DNA of 64,000 bases from Psychrobacillus sp040274765 (GCA_040274765.1 JBEMAY010000005.1:14060-78059), one strand, 5' to 3'. Shown: positions 18,489 to 28,006, counted from the stretch's first letter. Notes: generated by a model from the sequence alone, not told the origin. Numbers and translations: made by a program.

Positions 18489-18502
18489 TTATAAGCTAAA
18501 AG

Positions 18503-18528
18503 CCGCCATTAAAAAATGGCGGTTTTTT
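18503..18528 (+). terminator. terminator after purA
   Basis: CCGCCATT / AATGGCGG stem with an AAAA loop and seven T. Confidence 0.92.
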
Positions 18529-18540
18529 TCATAAACCAAT

Positions 18541-18960
18541 CTTTTTGAAAACTAACCAATGTATTTTGGGTTTGTGGTAGCTCTGAGTAATAAACATGGA
18601 AAAGTAACTAATCATTGGTTTTGCATTTATAAGTTATCTATGTCTATAACTATGATTTTCTTCATATACAATGCTATAGGTAGCTATTATTTATCTAAAT
18701 ATTACAAATATATTAACGGTGAGAGTAGTATTATGTATTAAGAAGAATTTAATGGAGGAAATTCTTAAAAATATAGGATTAAAACCTATAAAAATGAGTA
18801 ATTATAACAATCAAAATGTAAAAATAGAAAATAATGGATTTAAAAATACATTTTCTTTACAAGATTGATTATTCCTACACTTCACTATTTCAAATATGTT
18901 AAATTAAGATAGTGTAAAATTTACGCTAGCAATTTAAAGAGGTTTGGAAGGAGCTTTATC
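18541..18960. other. AT-rich gap with no convincing gene
   Basis: About 420 bp of visibly AT-rich sequence between purA and the M23 peptidase. Two short frames exist: 60 codons at 18559 and 38 codons at 18752-18868 (+ strand). The first has no ribosome-binding site. The second has only a weak AGAAG, and neither product resembles anything I know. It may be degraded DNA. The promoter of the downstream gene probably lies in the last 100 bp. Confidence 0.5.
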
Positions 18961-20436
18961 ATGCTTTGGAATAGAAAGAATGAGGAACAAGAGGGTCAAA
19001 ACTTCACTGTTCTTTCAAACAGAAAATCAAATGTAGTGAAAAAAGCTACTATAATGGTCTTACTTATGTCATCTCTAACTTTTAATATGGCATTTGCCAG
19101 TGAAGAAAATAATAAAGCTTTAAAAGAAATTCATCATATATATGCAGAAGGTCAGTACATAGGGGCAATTTCCGATCGAAAGGAAATGGAAAAGCTATTT
19201 GATAAAAAGGTGCAAGAGAGTAGCTCCCAATATAACGATCTTCAATTAAAAGCAGGCAATAACCTGAAGGTTGTAACCGAGCAAGTTTATACTCCCTCTA
19301 CAAACGATGAATCCACCTTGCAAAAACTTGATGAGTTCATAGAAGTAGAAGCAACCGCTTTTGCATTATCTGTCAATGACGAGATGGCGGTCTACGTCAA
19401 AGACATTGAAACATACCATGAAGCTATTAAAAAGTTGAAGCTTCAGTTTATCTCAGAAGAAGAGTTAGCTATATTGGAAGCTAGAAAAAGTGTTACAGAT
19501 AGCTTACCCGAAATACAAACTGGTGAAACTAGAATTGTTGATTTAATTTTAAAACAAGAAGTTTCTGGAGTTACGGTAGATGTGGCACCAGAAAAAATTG
19601 TTTCTGCAGACGAGGCTGTTAAGCTCCTTTTAGAAGGAACTTTAGAAAAGGAAACCTATAAAGTTTCTGCAGGGGATGTACTTGGTAATATCGCAAGTAA
19701 ATTCAATTTAACTTCAGAAGAACTATTAAAGATCAATCCGGGACTTACAGATACTAGTGTCTTACAGATTGACCAGGAGCTGAATGTAACTGTACTAAAG
19801 CCACTTATAAACATGGAAGTAGTTTATGAGAAAAAGGTAGAGGAGATTATTCCTCATACTAAACAAGTAATAGAAACAGAAGAAATGTTCAAAGGTGACA
19901 CAAAAGTAAAGCAAGAAGGTCAAGACGGGAAACGAGTGGCGACTTACTTGGTTCGTCAAGAAAATGGTGTACAAGTCGGCCAATCACTTTCAAAAGAAAC
20001 AATATTAGAACAACCTAAAGAGCACGTTGTCTTAAAGGGAACAAAAGTGATTCCATCTCGTGGTTCTGGTGTGTTTGCATGGCCTGCTGAAGGTGGCTAC
20101 ATTTCTAGTAAGATGGGTTACCGTTGGGGACGTAAACATGAAGGTATTGATATTGCACGACCAAGTGGATTTAACATTAAAGCTGCTGATAATGGAGTAG
20201 TAGAGGCTGCAGGATGGGACGGTACGTACGGTAATCGTATAATCGTTAATCATAAAAATGGTTACAAAACGACCTATGCTCATCTTTCCTCAGTTAGTGT
20301 AAGTGTTGGAGATGTAGTACCACAAGGATCAAAACTTGGCGTTATGGGAAGTACAGGACGTTCAACAGGAACTCACTTGCATTTCGAAGTGAAGAAGGAC
20401 GGAGTTACGATTGATCCCTTATCTGTGTTAAAATAA
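18961..20436 (+). CDS. cell-wall M23 peptidase with LysM and G5 domains
   Basis: A 491-residue exported protein with an uncleaved or late signal (hydrophobic segment about 28-46, ending in MAFA). A LysM module (YKVSAGDVLGNIASKFNL) near 232-281 binds peptidoglycan, a G5-like segment follows (about 285-362), then the M23 domain with GYRWGRKHEGIDIA, YAHLS and THLHFEV, which supply the zinc ligands. It is expected to cut peptide cross-bridges. Its place just before walRK suggests cell-wall remodelling, but I saw no clear pair of WalR half-sites upstream. Confidence 0.88.
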   Translation: MLWNRKNEEQEGQNFTVLSNRKSNVVKKATIMVLLMSSLTFNMAFASEENNKALKEIHHIYAEGQYIGAISDRKEMEKLFDKKVQESSSQYNDLQLKAGNNLKVVTEQVYTPSTNDESTLQKLDEFIEVEATAFALSVNDEMAVYVKDIETYHEAIKKLKLQFISEEELAILEARKSVTDSLPEIQTGETRIVDLILKQEVSGVTVDVAPEKIVSADEAVKLLLEGTLEKETYKVSAGDVLGNIASKFNLTSEELLKINPGLTDTSVLQIDQELNVTVLKPLINMEVVYEKKVEEIIPHTKQVIETEEMFKGDTKVKQEGQDGKRVATYLVRQENGVQVGQSLSKETILEQPKEHVVLKGTKVIPSRGSGVFAWPAEGGYISSKMGYRWGRKHEGIDIARPSGFNIKAADNGVVEAAGWDGTYGNRIIVNHKNGYKTTYAHLSSVSVSVGDVVPQGSKLGVMGSTGRSTGTHLHFEVKKDGVTIDPLSVLK

Positions 20437-20447
20437 ATATAAGTTAG

Positions 20448-20476
20448 AGACAGTCGCTAGCCGGCTGTCTTTTTAT
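20448..20476 (+). terminator. terminator after the M23 peptidase gene
   Basis: AGACAGTCG / CGGCTGTCT stem with one G-T pair, loop CTAGC, then TTTTT. Confidence 0.85.
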
Positions 20477-20509
20477 GTATTTCAAGATGCTAAAGTGGGT
20501 AAAAATTAA

Positions 20510-20523
20510 ATTTCCTGGGAAAT
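20510..20523. promoter_or_regulatory. candidate Noc-binding site (NBS)
   Basis: ATTTCCTGGGAAAT differs by one central base from the palindrome ATTTCCCGGGAAAT bound by Noc in B. subtilis. noc itself is in this window. It lies in the intergenic gap before walR. Confidence 0.6.
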
Positions 20524-20629
20524 ATTTCGACAAGGCTCGACCTAAATTTTTCTTTTTCTCTCCTTATTTATTCCCATTTCTTTAAGGATGCAAGGATAGT
20601 AAAAGAATGATAGAGTAATGATATATTAA

Positions 20630-20658
20630 TTGTTTAAAATAATGTATTTGATTAAAAT
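20630..20658 (+). promoter_or_regulatory. probable promoter of the walRKHIJ operon
   Basis: TTGTTT, 17-nt spacer, TAAAAT, about 30 bp before the walR start. Confidence 0.6.
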
Positions 20659-20689
20659 ATAGCAGAAAAGGGCGAAAGGGGTTTAACAA

Positions 20690-21394
20690 ATGAGTAAGAA
20701 AATACTAGTAGTAGATGATGAAAAACCGATTGCTGACATACTACAATTCAATCTGAAGAAAGAGGGCTATCAGGTTTTCTGTGCCTATGATGGTGACGAG
20801 GCGTTAAGAAAAGTAGATGAGATTCAACCAGATCTTATGCTTTTAGACATAATGTTACCAAATAGAGATGGTATGGAAGTTTGTAGAGAAATTCGTAAAC
20901 GCTTTAGCTTTCCTATTATAATGCTTACTGCTAAAGACTCAGAGATAGATAAGGTGTTAGGATTAGAGCTAGGCGCTGATGACTATGTCACAAAGCCGTT
21001 TAGTACAAGAGAGTTAATCGCTCGAGTAAAAGCAAATATGAGAAGACACCAAACGATTCAAGAAGATAATGAAGTAGTGACTAATGATATTACCATTGGT
21101 CCACTGACTATCCAACCTGACGCTTATTTGGTATTAAAAAGAGATGAAACAATTGAATTGACTCATCGCGAATTTGAACTCTTACATTATCTTTCTAAAC
21201 ATATTGGACAGGTCATGACAAGGGAGCATTTGTTACAAACAGTTTGGGGCTATGATTATTTTGGGGATGTGCGTACTGTAGATGTTACAATCAGACGTTT
21301 ACGTGAAAAAATTGAAGATAACCCTAGTCATCCAAATTGGATCGTAACTAGACGAGGCGTTGGTTACTATTTAAGAAGTCCTGAGCAGGAGTAA
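20690..21394 (+). CDS. walR: response regulator WalR (YycF)
   Basis: OmpR-type regulator of the essential WalRK system, which tunes autolysins and wall metabolism. The 234 residues comprise a receiver domain with phospho-acceptor Asp53 in LLDIMLPNRDG and a winged-helix effector (VWGYDYFGDVRTVDVTIRRL). High identity to other WalR proteins is evident. First gene of the five-gene walRKHIJ operon; walK starts 4 bp after its stop. Confidence 0.98.
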   Translation: MSKKILVVDDEKPIADILQFNLKKEGYQVFCAYDGDEALRKVDEIQPDLMLLDIMLPNRDGMEVCREIRKRFSFPIIMLTAKDSEIDKVLGLELGADDYVTKPFSTRELIARVKANMRRHQTIQEDNEVVTNDITIGPLTIQPDAYLVLKRDETIELTHREFELLHYLSKHIGQVMTREHLLQTVWGYDYFGDVRTVDVTIRRLREKIEDNPSHPNWIVTRRGVGYYLRSPEQE

Positions 21395-21398
21395 TTCG

Positions 21399-23216
21399 AT
21401 GCATAAGGTTGGTTACTTTAAGTCTGTTCATGTAAAGATCGTAATGATTTACGTCTTACTGATTTTAATAGCCATGCAAATTATCGGGCTATATTTTGTC
21501 AAGGGATTGGAGCATACATTAAAAGAAAACTTTCAACAATCTGTAAAGGATCGAGTAGGTGTGTTAGAGTTTAGCGCCAGGGAAGAACTTGTTAAAATAC
21601 GAGTAGAAGAAGACCAAACATTAGAGCAAAGCTTACGTTCTATATTGTTAGGTCTTAATTCTGATGATATTAAAGAGGTTAGAGTTATTGATGCCAAATA
21701 TCAAATACGAGCAACCTCAGATTCCAACAACCAAGCAATCGTTGGACAAAAATCACTGGACGAGCTTGTTCATAAATCTATTACCGCTGAAGAAGATTTT
21801 GATAGCATAGCCTCTAAATCAGGCGAACGTATATGGATCTTGGTAACACCAATTATTGCGCAGGGTGAGGTAATCGGAACCCTGTATATTGAATCGAATA
21901 TTGAAAATGTATTTGGCCAGATGAATGAAATAAATCAAATTCTCGCTGTGGGTACGGCTGTAGCCCTTGTCATCACAGTTGTACTAGGTATTCTAATTGC
22001 CCAAACCATTACGAGACCTATATCAGAGATGAGGAAACAAGCACAGGCTATGTCTAAAGGAAATTTCTCTCGTAAAGTAAGAGTTTACGGAAATGATGAG
22101 ATTGGTCAGTTAGCTCATGCTTTTAATCATTTAACGAATAGGCTGCAAGAATCTCAATCGACTACAGAAGCAGAACGCAGAAAACTTGCTTCTGTTTTAA
22201 CCAATATGACAGATGGAGTAATAGCCACTGACCGAAAAGGTAGAGTTATTTTGATCAATGATCCGGCCTTAAGGCTCTTACGTATCCCAAGAGAGATGGT
22301 TCTAAATAGACCTATTATTTCAGTCCTTGGCATTGATAGTATTCATTCTTTTGAAGATCTGATTCATTCTAAGGAATCATTGAATCTAGATTTCAGTACC
22401 CAGGAACGACCATTTATATTACGTGCTAATTTTTCGGTTATCCAAAAAGAAACTGGTTTCGTAAATGGTTTAATTGCCGTTTTGCATGACAACACAGAGC
22501 AAGAGAAGATTGATATGGAACGTAGAGAATTTGTAGCTAATGTTTCTCATGAACTCCGAACTCCTCTAACAACTATGAGCAGTTATTTGGAGGCACTGGC
22601 GGATGGCGCATGGAAAGATGAAGAGATAGCACCATCATTTTTGATGGTTACTCAAACGGAGACTCAACGAATGATTCGTTTAGTAAATGACCTTTTACAA
22701 TTATCTAAGATGGATAGTAGTGACTACGACCTGAATAGAGAAGTCGTTAATTTTAATCTGTTTTTCAATAGAATTATTGATCGATTTGAACTGTCTAAAT
22801 CACAGAATGTTACGTTCCAACGAATGCTTCCAGAAACGCCCTACTACGTTGATATTGATACAGATAAGTTAACTCAGGTAATTGATAATATAATTTCCAA
22901 TGCGCTTAAGTATTCACCAGATGGAGGTAATATACGATTTGGCATAGCAGTCAAAGATGATTGGTTACAAGTGATGGTATCTGATGATGGTATGGGAATA
23001 CCAGCTGAAAATGTCAATCGTATATTCGATCGTTTTTATCGAGTAGATCGGGCAAGAGCTCGTTCTATGGGAGGAACAGGACTTGGTTTAGCAATTGCCC
23101 GGGAAATGATAGAAGCCCATGGAGGCAAGATTTGGGCAGAAAGTGAAGAAGGTCGCGGAACTACTATATTCTTTACTTTAGAGATACTGTTGGATGAAGA
23201 AGGTGAATGGGATTGA
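21399..23216 (+). CDS. walK: sensor histidine kinase WalK (YycG)
   Basis: Membrane sensor partner of WalR. The 605 residues show a first helix near 12-32, an extracellular PDC/Cache-type domain, a second helix near 183-205, a HAMP domain, a PAS domain, a HisKA domain with the phospho-acceptor His384 in SHELRTPLTT, and an HATPase domain with NALKYSPDGG and GMGIP. All catalytic motifs are intact. Its end overlaps walH by 10 bp. Confidence 0.98.
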   Translation: MHKVGYFKSVHVKIVMIYVLLILIAMQIIGLYFVKGLEHTLKENFQQSVKDRVGVLEFSAREELVKIRVEEDQTLEQSLRSILLGLNSDDIKEVRVIDAKYQIRATSDSNNQAIVGQKSLDELVHKSITAEEDFDSIASKSGERIWILVTPIIAQGEVIGTLYIESNIENVFGQMNEINQILAVGTAVALVITVVLGILIAQTITRPISEMRKQAQAMSKGNFSRKVRVYGNDEIGQLAHAFNHLTNRLQESQSTTEAERRKLASVLTNMTDGVIATDRKGRVILINDPALRLLRIPREMVLNRPIISVLGIDSIHSFEDLIHSKESLNLDFSTQERPFILRANFSVIQKETGFVNGLIAVLHDNTEQEKIDMERREFVANVSHELRTPLTTMSSYLEALADGAWKDEEIAPSFLMVTQTETQRMIRLVNDLLQLSKMDSSDYDLNREVVNFNLFFNRIIDRFELSKSQNVTFQRMLPETPYYVDIDTDKLTQVIDNIISNALKYSPDGGNIRFGIAVKDDWLQVMVSDDGMGIPAENVNRIFDRFYRVDRARARSMGGTGLGLAIAREMIEAHGGKIWAESEEGRGTTIFFTLEILLDEEGEWD

Positions 23217-24568
23217 AGTATATTGAACCAGTAAAATCAGTTATTTTACTATTACTCATACTGCTAAGTCTTACACTGACTTTTACGATTTGGACCTATT
23301 CACCAAAGTATGATACAACTGAACCGCCTGTCGTTAATATATCAATAGCAGAGAAGAAGAAGATGGAAGATGTCATAAAACCTTATCGTTTGTTGATTAA
23401 TCAACCTGAAAATCTAAGAGGATCCTATTCGATTGTGGATATAAATAATGTTATAAACCCAATGAAGAATTGGGAGATTGAAACATTGAAATTGTTTAGT
23501 AATAATACTAATACCCAGCAGGTAAACGAACTGATCAACAAGCCATATACGAGTACTTTATTTTTTCAAGCAGATGTACCGATAGAATCCTATAGTCCGA
23601 TTTTAAAGTTTTTAGATCCTGTCTTCCCTAACTCTTCTTTTAATCGTCTAGTTATAGATTGGTCCTCGAAGAGTGGAGACCAGAGAGCGGGAGAGAAGGA
23701 ATCGGATCAGGGGGTTACTTTGTACTTTATAAGCACCACCTTGAATAAAATCTATACTGCAAATGTAGCGAAGGAAGATATTTTAGGGTTCTCGGAGCGG
23801 ATGGTTAAGACTGCCAATGCAATGCTGGAATATAAGGAAATAGTTAGAGATGGCAAATTCTCTTTATATACTACAAGTAACCCAGAAAAAGTTGTTCAGT
23901 ATACTTACTTGGTGGAAGAGATAGATACTAATAGGTTCAAGGATGCTCTTTTTAATATACCAAGTCTTGTTGTTCGCCGAAGTAACCCAGTAGGCTCAGG
24001 TGAACAATATACGGATGATAACGCATTAATGACTGTAGACCCTATTTCTAAAAGGTTGAGCTACGTACATCCAGCATCGGAAGGTGAATTTCTTGGTAAA
24101 TCATCGGAACTTTTATATAATAGTTTAAGCTTTGTTAATGAGCATGACGGTTGGACTGACGATTATCGATTTAGTAGGATGAATAAAGAATCGAGTCAAG
24201 TAAATTATCAGCTCTATTTTGATGGATTGCCAGTGTTTAGTAAGGATATGTTGACTACAGAAATAGTTCAAGTTTGGGGAAGTAATCGAGTGTATCGTTA
24301 CAATAGACCGTACTATACATTAAATGCTTTACCGATCACCTCCACTGATTTAGAGCTACTTTCCGGGCAAAATGCATATGAATTATTAACCTTAGTCCCA
24401 AATTTACAAGTCTCTTTAATAGATGACTTAGTACAAGGCTATTATATTTCTAAAGATGAAGACCAACCCTTATTCACTCTAGTGCCCTCTTGGTACTACC
24501 AAATGAATGGATCATGGTTAAGACTATCTCCAGAAACTTTAGGAGGTGGCACCTATGGATTGGAATAA
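23207..24568 (+). CDS. walH: WalK regulator WalH (YycH)
   Basis: Single-pass membrane protein with an N-terminal helix (about 9-28) and a large extracytoplasmic domain; with WalI it modulates WalK activity in known Bacillota. At 453 residues it has the family's usual length. Recognised mainly by its place and by architecture, since sequence conservation in the family is low. It overlaps both neighbours, so the operon is tightly coupled. Confidence 0.93.
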   Translation: MGLKYIEPVKSVILLLLILLSLTLTFTIWTYSPKYDTTEPPVVNISIAEKKKMEDVIKPYRLLINQPENLRGSYSIVDINNVINPMKNWEIETLKLFSNNTNTQQVNELINKPYTSTLFFQADVPIESYSPILKFLDPVFPNSSFNRLVIDWSSKSGDQRAGEKESDQGVTLYFISTTLNKIYTANVAKEDILGFSERMVKTANAMLEYKEIVRDGKFSLYTTSNPEKVVQYTYLVEEIDTNRFKDALFNIPSLVVRRSNPVGSGEQYTDDNALMTVDPISKRLSYVHPASEGEFLGKSSELLYNSLSFVNEHDGWTDDYRFSRMNKESSQVNYQLYFDGLPVFSKDMLTTEIVQVWGSNRVYRYNRPYYTLNALPITSTDLELLSGQNAYELLTLVPNLQVSLIDDLVQGYYISKDEDQPLFTLVPSWYYQMNGSWLRLSPETLGGGTYGLE

Positions 24569-25361
24569 AACGAAGACTATTTTTATCATCGTTTTTTCTA
24601 TCTTAAACGTATTTTTGTTTTCTTTATATTTAAATAGATATACAGCAGGTCAAAATATAGAAGTATTAAGTTCTACCACGACAGAGGAACGTTTAAAAGT
24701 AGAGAATATTGATGTCAGAAAAGCTTCTAGTGTTACGGTAGAAGAAGCCTATTATGTTTCTGGTAGTGTTCATAATTTTAAGCCAGAAGAAATAGAAGAA
24801 TTAAAAAATCAAACAGTTGAATTTAAGCCGGATGCGCAAATTGTCGGGACGTTTATAAAGCCTTTACCTATAACCGAAGAGAATACGCTTGAAACGCTCA
24901 TCAGTGATAATATTTTTAAGGGCTCTTCCTATGGATTGTGGAAAATAGACGAGGAAGCTCGTATGGCTACTTTTTTTCAAAAAGTAAATGATCGATTAGT
25001 CTATTACAACCAAAAAGCAAAATTAGTAGTTTATTGGAACGAGAATAAAGAGCTCATTAGCTATGAACAAACAATCCTAGATAACCTCGAAGATTATAGT
25101 GAGTCCAAGAATCTTTTACCTACTATTCAAGCAGTTTCTAATCTGTATTCCAAGGGCTTGCTAGTAGCCAACTCAACTGTTACTGATATTAGTCTGGGCT
25201 ATTCTACTTTAGTACAACAAGCTGAAACACAGGTATTTGCTCCAACTTGGCGAATACTTGTGGAACGAGAAGACGGAACAATAGATGAACACTTTGTAAA
25301 TGCGGTAGAAGGAAGAATTATTGAAATACCAACAGAAGTAGATTCATCAGCAGTAGAATAA
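24555..25361 (+). CDS. walI: WalK regulator WalI (YycI)
   Basis: Bitopic membrane protein, one N-terminal helix (about 6-23) starting MDWNKTKTIFIIVFSILNVF, and an extracytoplasmic YycI domain. ATG 24555 was chosen because AGGAGGTGG lies 6 bp upstream; it gives 268 residues and a 14-bp overlap with walH. It forms a complex with WalH and WalK in relatives. Confidence 0.94.
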   Translation: MDWNKTKTIFIIVFSILNVFLFSLYLNRYTAGQNIEVLSSTTTEERLKVENIDVRKASSVTVEEAYYVSGSVHNFKPEEIEELKNQTVEFKPDAQIVGTFIKPLPITEENTLETLISDNIFKGSSYGLWKIDEEARMATFFQKVNDRLVYYNQKAKLVVYWNENKELISYEQTILDNLEDYSESKNLLPTIQAVSNLYSKGLLVANSTVTDISLGYSTLVQQAETQVFAPTWRILVEREDGTIDEHFVNAVEGRIIEIPTEVDSSAVE

Positions 25362-25370
25362 GGAGTTTTG

Positions 25371-26162
25371 ATGATGAAGTTTAGTGTATTAGCTAGCGGG
25401 AGCAGTGGAAATGCAATCTATGTAGAAAATGAGAAGCATTCCTTTTTAGTTGACGTAGGCCTAAGCGGAAAAAAAATGGACGAGCTCTTTCAAGGAATTG
25501 GAAGAGAAATAAAAGATCTTTCTGGTATTTTCATTACTCACGAGCATAGCGACCATATAAAGGGACTCGGTGTATTAGCTAGAAAATATGGCGTTCCCAT
25601 ATACGCCAATGAAAAAACATGGGGTGCAATGGATTCACTTGTTGGAAAGATCCCCTTAGATCAGCGTTTCACTTTTGATATGGAAGCAGTGAAAACGTTT
25701 GGTTCTATGGATATCCAGTCCTTTGGAGTCTCCCATGATGCAGCGGATCCAATGTTTTATATCTTTCATGAGAATGGGCGTAAGCTTGTTTTAATAACAG
25801 ATACGGGTTACGTGAGCGATCGGATGAAGGGACATATTAAGGGAGCAGATGCCTTTGTCTTTGAAAGCAATCATGACGTCAGTATGCTTCAAATGGGACG
25901 CTATCCTTGGTCAGTCAAACGTCGAATATTAAGCGATGTAGGACATGTCTCTAATGAGGATGCGGCGGTAGCCATGAGCGAGGTAATTGATTTAAAATCG
26001 ACTAACGTGTATCTTTCACATCTTAGCAAGGACAATAATATGAAGGACCTAGCAAGAATGAGCGTTACCCAAACCTTACAATCTTGTGGGATCATCGCAG
26101 GTGAGTATGTTCATTTACATGACACCGATGCCAATCAGCCAACCGAATTAGTCCTAGTATAA
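25371..26162 (+). CDS. walJ: WalJ (YycJ) metallo-beta-lactamase-fold exonuclease
   Basis: A 263-residue MBL-fold hydrolase with the metal-binding THEHSDHIKG and a later conserved SHDAADP and LSHLSKDNN. WalJ/YycJ is linked to DNA mismatch repair as a 5'-3' exonuclease and to coordination of division with replication. The start is one of two adjacent ATGs after AAGGAG; a TTG lies directly before. Last gene of the wal operon, followed by a terminator. Confidence 0.94.
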   Translation: MMKFSVLASGSSGNAIYVENEKHSFLVDVGLSGKKMDELFQGIGREIKDLSGIFITHEHSDHIKGLGVLARKYGVPIYANEKTWGAMDSLVGKIPLDQRFTFDMEAVKTFGSMDIQSFGVSHDAADPMFYIFHENGRKLVLITDTGYVSDRMKGHIKGADAFVFESNHDVSMLQMGRYPWSVKRRILSDVGHVSNEDAAVAMSEVIDLKSTNVYLSHLSKDNNMKDLARMSVTQTLQSCGIIAGEYVHLHDTDANQPTELVLV

Positions 26163-26166
26163 TGAC

Positions 26167-26204
26167 AAAGTTCCAGGAGCCTAAAAGCTTTTGGAACTTT
26201 TTTT
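26167..26204 (+). terminator. terminator of the wal operon
   Basis: AAAGTTCCA / TGGAACTTT stem followed by a T run. Confidence 0.9.
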
Positions 26205-26271
26205 ATATACATAAATTTATTGAGGTAAGATGCCTCCCTATTGTTTCTCTACTATTAGATTCATCATTTTT

Positions 26272-26304
26272 AATTTAATTTTAGATTATTTTCATTTAAT
26301 TTTA
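26272..26304. promoter_or_regulatory. three 11-bp near-repeats upstream of the htrA-like gene
   Basis: AATTTAATTTT, AGATTATTTTC and ATTTAATTTTA follow each other without a gap. Direct repeats at helical-turn spacing are typical of OmpR-family regulators such as CssR, which controls htrA genes in B. subtilis. The assignment to CssR is inference. Confidence 0.35.
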
Positions 26305-26363
26305 ATGTTTAGTGGGTAAAGTAAGCGTACGAACATATTGTTTAATGAAAGGGAGAGTGCAAA

Positions 26364-27584
26364 ATGGGTTACTATAATTCATATGGGCCTGAACAAGAAC
26401 CACCAAAAGTAAGAAATAAAGATAAGAAAAGAGGATTAGCAGGTTATTTCTTCAGTGGATTGGCAGGGGTCCTAGTAGGAGCACTTCTTGTTTGGTTTTT
26501 AACTCCTTCCGTTGTAAACAATTTACCTTCGCAAACTGAAAGTAAAGCAACTACGAGTAAAACAACAAAAACAGAGCAAGTAAGCGTCGATATTACTACG
26601 GATGTAACCGGAGCAGTAGAAAAAGCCTCGGCGGGAGTAGTAGGTATTACTAATATCCAATCCGTAAGAAACTTTTGGAGCCAAAGTTCCTCTGAGCAGG
26701 AGGCAGGCACTGGTTCCGGAGTTATCTACAAAAAAGAAGGAGGAAAAGCATATATCATTACGAACCATCACGTTATTGCAGGAGCAGAAGCGTTGGAGGT
26801 TACATTAAAAGATGGTATAAAAGCAGAGGCGAAATTAGTCGGAAGTGACATGTGGACAGATCTTGCAGTGCTTGAAATAGATGATAAAGGTATTGAAACT
26901 GTTTTAGAGATTGGAAACTCAGATATATTAAAGCAGGGAGAAACAGTTATCGCGATAGGTAATCCTCTTGGCTTAGACTTTTATGGTTCAGTTACAACTG
27001 GTGTAGTTTCTGGTACTGATCGTGCCATTCCAGTGGACATCAATGAGGATGGTACGGTAGATTGGCAGGCGGAAGTATTACAAACGGATGCAGCGATAAA
27101 TCCTGGTAATAGTGGCGGGGCATTAATCAATTTAGCAGGTCAGCTAATAGGAATTAACTCGATGAAAATCTCCGAATCAACAATAGAAGGTATAGGCTTA
27201 GCGATCCCAATTAACTCTGCCATGCCTATAATCGAAGACTTAGAAGTTAACGGAAAAGTAATACGTCCTTCCATGGGGATTACACTAATTGATTTAACAA
27301 ATGTCCCAGCTTTTCATCAGCGAGACACCTTAAAGCTACCGGCGGAAGTAACTACTGGAGTTGTAGTCGATGAAGTATATGAAGGTACACCAGCAGCAAA
27401 CGCAGGTATAAAAACGTATGATGTCATCGTAGAGATGGATGGAGAAAAAATAGAGAATTCCATTGATCTTCGAAAACATCTATACAATGAAAAAGACATC
27501 GGAGACAGTTTGAACGTGAAAGTGTATCGACAAGGTGAATTAGTAGAATTAACATTAACGTTGAAAGACTCCACACAGTTATAG
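26364..27584 (+). CDS. htrC: HtrA/DegP-type serine protease (HtrC/YycK position)
   Basis: Membrane-anchored extracytoplasmic quality-control protease. After a short cytoplasmic start there is one membrane helix (about 28-48), a Thr/Lys-rich linker, a trypsin-like domain with catalytic His136 (TNHHVIAGA), Asp166 (TDLAVLEI) and Ser250 (NPGNSGGAL), and one C-terminal PDZ domain. 406 residues. In B. subtilis the htr gene next to the wal operon is htrC (yycK); which paralogue this matches best in function is uncertain. Confidence 0.94.
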   Translation: MGYYNSYGPEQEPPKVRNKDKKRGLAGYFFSGLAGVLVGALLVWFLTPSVVNNLPSQTESKATTSKTTKTEQVSVDITTDVTGAVEKASAGVVGITNIQSVRNFWSQSSSEQEAGTGSGVIYKKEGGKAYIITNHHVIAGAEALEVTLKDGIKAEAKLVGSDMWTDLAVLEIDDKGIETVLEIGNSDILKQGETVIAIGNPLGLDFYGSVTTGVVSGTDRAIPVDINEDGTVDWQAEVLQTDAAINPGNSGGALINLAGQLIGINSMKISESTIEGIGLAIPINSAMPIIEDLEVNGKVIRPSMGITLIDLTNVPAFHQRDTLKLPAEVTTGVVVDEVYEGTPAANAGIKTYDVIVEMDGEKIENSIDLRKHLYNEKDIGDSLNVKVYRQGELVELTLTLKDSTQL

Positions 27585-27624
27585 ACATGTGGATAACTAA
27601 AAAGTATTAACAAAAGTTTTACAC

Positions 27625-27668
27625 AACGAGTAGGGAAAGAAAAGCTTGTCTTTCCTACTCGTTTTTTC
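27625..27668 (+). terminator. terminator after the htrA-like gene
   Basis: AACGAGTAGGGAAAGA pairs with TCTTTCCTACTCGTT with one bulged G, followed by TTTTTT. Confidence 0.9.
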
Positions 27669-27751
27669 TTTGTTAAAATAGACTGTGGATAACAAAAGAT
27701 AATTTGTGTATAACTATAATGAGTATTTTTAAAGAGAAAGGGAGTTAAATA

Positions 27752-27937
27752 GTGAGAATATTCAGTTGTGAAACCCATATAAATCACGCTTTAGATATAT
27801 TTGTAGCAGAAGAAAAAACTTTTCCAATGATGGAGAAATTAGAAAAGGAAAAACAGTTATCCACAAGTTGTGCCTATTGTAACAATTCTGCAATATATAT
27901 TGTGGCACACGAAAATGACGACACAACATGTAGATAA
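27752..27937 (+). CDS. CxxH/CxxC small protein
   Basis: A 61-residue protein with Cys6-x-x-His9 near the start and Cys40-x-x-Cys43 in CAYCNN, which fits the CxxH/CxxC family found just upstream of rlmH in Bacillales. The four residues look like one zinc site. GTG start after AAAGGGAG. Its coding sequence contains one perfect DnaA box, so DNA and protein constraints overlap. Function unknown. Confidence 0.85.
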   Translation: MRIFSCETHINHALDIFVAEEKTFPMMEKLEKEKQLSTSCAYCNNSAIYIVAHENDDTTCR

Positions 27938-28006
27938 CTATTGTGGATATGTGGATAACTGTTGTTAATAACTTGTTTGTAAATGAAATGTAAAGGTGGA
28001 TAACCT

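Larger units (their letters stand above)
27588..28003. promoter_or_regulatory. DnaA-box cluster upstream of and around the rlmH start
   Basis: Four perfect DnaA boxes (TGTGGATAA or its complement) start at 27588, 27684, 27857 (inverted) and 27950, with four one-mismatch copies at 27705, 27929, 27942 and 27995. Eight boxes in 416 bp is far above chance. One box lies within the small gene at 27752. DnaA-box clusters outside oriC are known in B. subtilis, where they titrate DnaA; I recall one at yydA, the rlmH orthologue, but cannot check that here. Confidence 0.85.

Noticed and set aside
18559..18741. 60-codon frame after purA
   Set aside because: No ribosome-binding site, composition of random AT-rich DNA, no recognisable product.
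18870..18960. WalR binding site (two TGTWAH half-sites) before the M23 peptidase
   Set aside because: TGTTAA and TGTAAA occur but 10 bp apart instead of 5, so the spacing does not fit.
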